The position numbers and the translations under genes were made by a program. DNA of 41,104 bases from Streptomyces triticirhizae. GTDB lineage: Bacteria > Actinomycetota > Actinomycetes > Streptomycetales > Streptomycetaceae. Within the stretch, counting starts at the first letter, position 1. Each line of letters begins with the position of its first letter. Shown piece by piece: positions 39,883 to 41,104 of this stretch. Where the stretch lies: positions 1-41,104 of the forward strand of contig NZ_RFFJ01000031.1 in the NCBI RefSeq assembly GCF_003696235.1. The letters are read 5' to 3'. Under the pieces are notes generated by a model that saw nothing but the letters and a program-made list of their open reading frames with translations, made no database searches and was not told where the DNA came from.

Positions 39883-41104
39883 ATGGCGCTGATCGCAGTG
39901 GCCGCTGACAAGGGCGCGCCGGGTGTGACCACCACGGCCGTCGCCCTGGCCGCGCTCTGGCCGCGCCGGGTGCTGCTGGCGGAGATCGACCCGGCCGGCG
40001 GCGACCTGGTGTACCGCTCGGTGACGGAGAACGGCCGCCCGCCCGACCCGACCACCGGGATTCTCTCGTTGGCCGCCACGGCCCGCAGGGGCGTCGTCGC
40101 CGAGCAGCTGTGGGACCACGCACAGCGGCTCTCCGGCGGCCTCGACGTGCTGGTCGGCCTCGCCAACTCGGACCAGGCGGCCGGACTGACCGGCCAGTGG
40201 GGCGCGTTGGGTCGGGCCTTCGCCGAGCTTGCGCAGTCGCCGCACCACGAGGTCGCCGCCGACGTGCTGGCCGACTGCGGGCGCCTGGACGCCGGTTCGC
40301 CGGTGCACGCCGTGCTGCCGCACGCCTCGGTGCTGCTGCTGGTGACGCGTTCCTCGCCCGAGCAGATCGCCCATGTCCGCGACCGCGCGGCCGCGTTGCA
40401 CAACAAGTTGCACGGCGGCCAGCGCGGCACGGCGCAGTTGGCGCAGCCGCAGATCGGGGTGGTGCTGGTGGCCGACCCGCAGCGCGGGGAACGGGTCGCC
40501 ACCCAGGTGAACGAGATGCTGATCGCCTCCGGCACCGGTTCCCGGGTGGTCGGCCTGCTGGCCGAGGACCCGGTGGGCGCCGAGCAGTTGGCCGGGCGCA
40601 GGCGCGGCCGGCTGGAACGGTCGCTGCTGGTGCGCTCGGCCCGCCGGGTGGTGGCCGATCTGCACCAGGTCTACCGCTCGGAGTTGACGCCGTCGGGCAG
40701 TGGCGCGACCGGCCCGCAGCAGGTGCCGCCGCCCGGCGCACAGGGCGTGCCGGCGCCGCAGGGCGCGCCCCCGGCGGGCGGGTACGGCGCGCCGGGGAGT
40801 TACGCGCCCCCGCCCGGATACGGCGCGCCCCCGCCCGGGTACGGCCCGCCCCCGCCCGGATACGGCGCGCCCCCGCCCGGCTACGCCGGTCAGCAGCCGA
40901 CCAAGGGCGGTCAGATGCCGAGCCCGGCCGGTCAGATGCCCAATGCCGGCGGGCAGGCGCCGCACGCGTCGGGACAGCAGACGTACGCCTCCGGTCAGCC
41001 GGCCTACCCCGGCGCCGCGACCGGCCCCGCCGGTCAGCCCGGCGCCGACGCCCACCCCGGGACCACCGACCACGCCCAGGCCGTCGGCCAGGCGCCCACC
41101 GCCG
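39883..41104 (+). CDS. ParA/MinD/CpaE-like ATPase (3' end cut by window)
   Basis: At least 407 residues, running past the window end. The N-terminal ~275 residues form a SIMIBI/ParA-like domain: deviant P-loop ADKGAPGVTTT, LLAEIDPAGGDLVYRS (Walker A' region) and LADCGRLDAGSP. The signature Lys is present, but the P-loop Lys (GKT in the family) is Val, so ATP hydrolysis may be altered. From about residue 280 a Pro/Gly/Tyr/Gln-rich low-complexity tail begins, with repeats of the type PPPGYGA and later GQ-rich units. The start ATG 39883 follows GGGGAG. It is preceded by the SAF/CpaB-like gene, which supports a CpaE-like role in pilus assembly. Confidence 0.82.
   Translation, partial: MALIAVAADKGAPGVTTTAVALAALWPRRVLLAEIDPAGGDLVYRSVTENGRPPDPTTGILSLAATARRGVVAEQLWDHAQRLSGGLDVLVGLANSDQAAGLTGQWGALGRAFAELAQSPHHEVAADVLADCGRLDAGSPVHAVLPHASVLLLVTRSSPEQIAHVRDRAAALHNKLHGGQRGTAQLAQPQIGVVLVADPQRGERVATQVNEMLIASGTGSRVVGLLAEDPVGAEQLAGRRRGRLERSLLVRSARRVVADLHQVYRSELTPSGSGATGPQQVPPPGAQGVPAPQGAPPAGGYGAPGSYAPPPGYGAPPPGYGPPPPGYGAPPPGYAGQQPTKGGQMPSPAGQMPNAGGQAPHASGQQTYASGQPAYPGAATGPAGQPGADAHPGTTDHAQAVGQAPTA
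40801..40881 (+). repeat. 21-bp coding tandem repeat (PPPGYGA)
   Basis: Three 21-bp units (40819-40839, 40840-40860, 40861-40881) and a shortened 18-bp first unit (40801-40818) encode Tyr-Gly-Ala/Pro-Pro-Pro-Pro-Gly in the tail of the ParA-like protein. They are nearly identical at DNA level, so copy number may vary between strains. Confidence 0.85.

Overview
The window is chromosomal DNA of a very high-GC Gram-positive bacterium, most likely a Streptomyces or close relative. The evidence is near-saturating G/C in third codon positions, GTG and TTG starts, Tat and lipoprotein export signals, an actinobacterial type VII secretion (T7SS) locus with a single-chain EccC, an Ehu ectoine transporter, a MhuD-type haem oxygenase and no in-frame TTA codon that I noticed. 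There is no rRNA, CRISPR array, transposase or integrase. One tRNA gene, tRNA-Leu(TAG), lies at 3179-3263.

Layout. (1) 1-6056 holds an exported GDSL/SGNH hydrolase and a divergent DUF445 membrane protein, then the tRNA, OsmC peroxidase, a small Cys-rich protein, an XRE/TPR regulator with a palindrome over its promoter, and a MhuD-like haem-degrading monooxygenase. (2) 6057-13890 is one long minus-strand block in transcriptional order ktrB-ktrA, nhaA, ehuB-ehuC-ehuD-ehuA, iclR-type regulator: K+ uptake, Na+/H+ exchange and compatible-solute import, which reads as an osmoadaptation block. (3) 14308-22198 (plus strand) is a three-gene set: an NfeD/YqiJ-like membrane protein with an OB fold, a YqiK-type flotillin, and a 1614-residue DUF3686/AAA ATPase ('DNA repair ATPase'). 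It is the most interesting poorly described system here. (4) 22182-31348 is a partial T7SS locus. Two small WXG100-family proteins, a T7SS-signal membrane protein, a coupled partner protein and a multi-pass membrane protein run leftward; EccC runs rightward from a shared 0.6-kb divergent promoter region. EccB, EccD, EccE and MycP are not in the window. (5) 31548-36961 has a VOC-fold protein, then a 1466-residue Rhs polymorphic toxin with a T7SS-type N-terminus and a short C-terminal toxin tip, with a small overlapping gene that is the likely immunity protein. (6) 37248-41104 has an unrecognised lipoprotein and secreted protein pair, then a SAF/CpaB-like membrane protein and a ParA/CpaE-like ATPase cut by the window end. 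This looks like the start of a Flp/Tad pilus-type cluster.

How parts work together: the Rhs protein and the membrane protein at 24009-25400 share the N-terminal helical layout of T7SS substrates, and EccC next to them is the motor expected to export them with the WXG100 pair. The NfeD, flotillin and AAA proteins probably form a membrane-microdomain stress system. All function calls come from reading the sequence and remembered family features; no database search was run.
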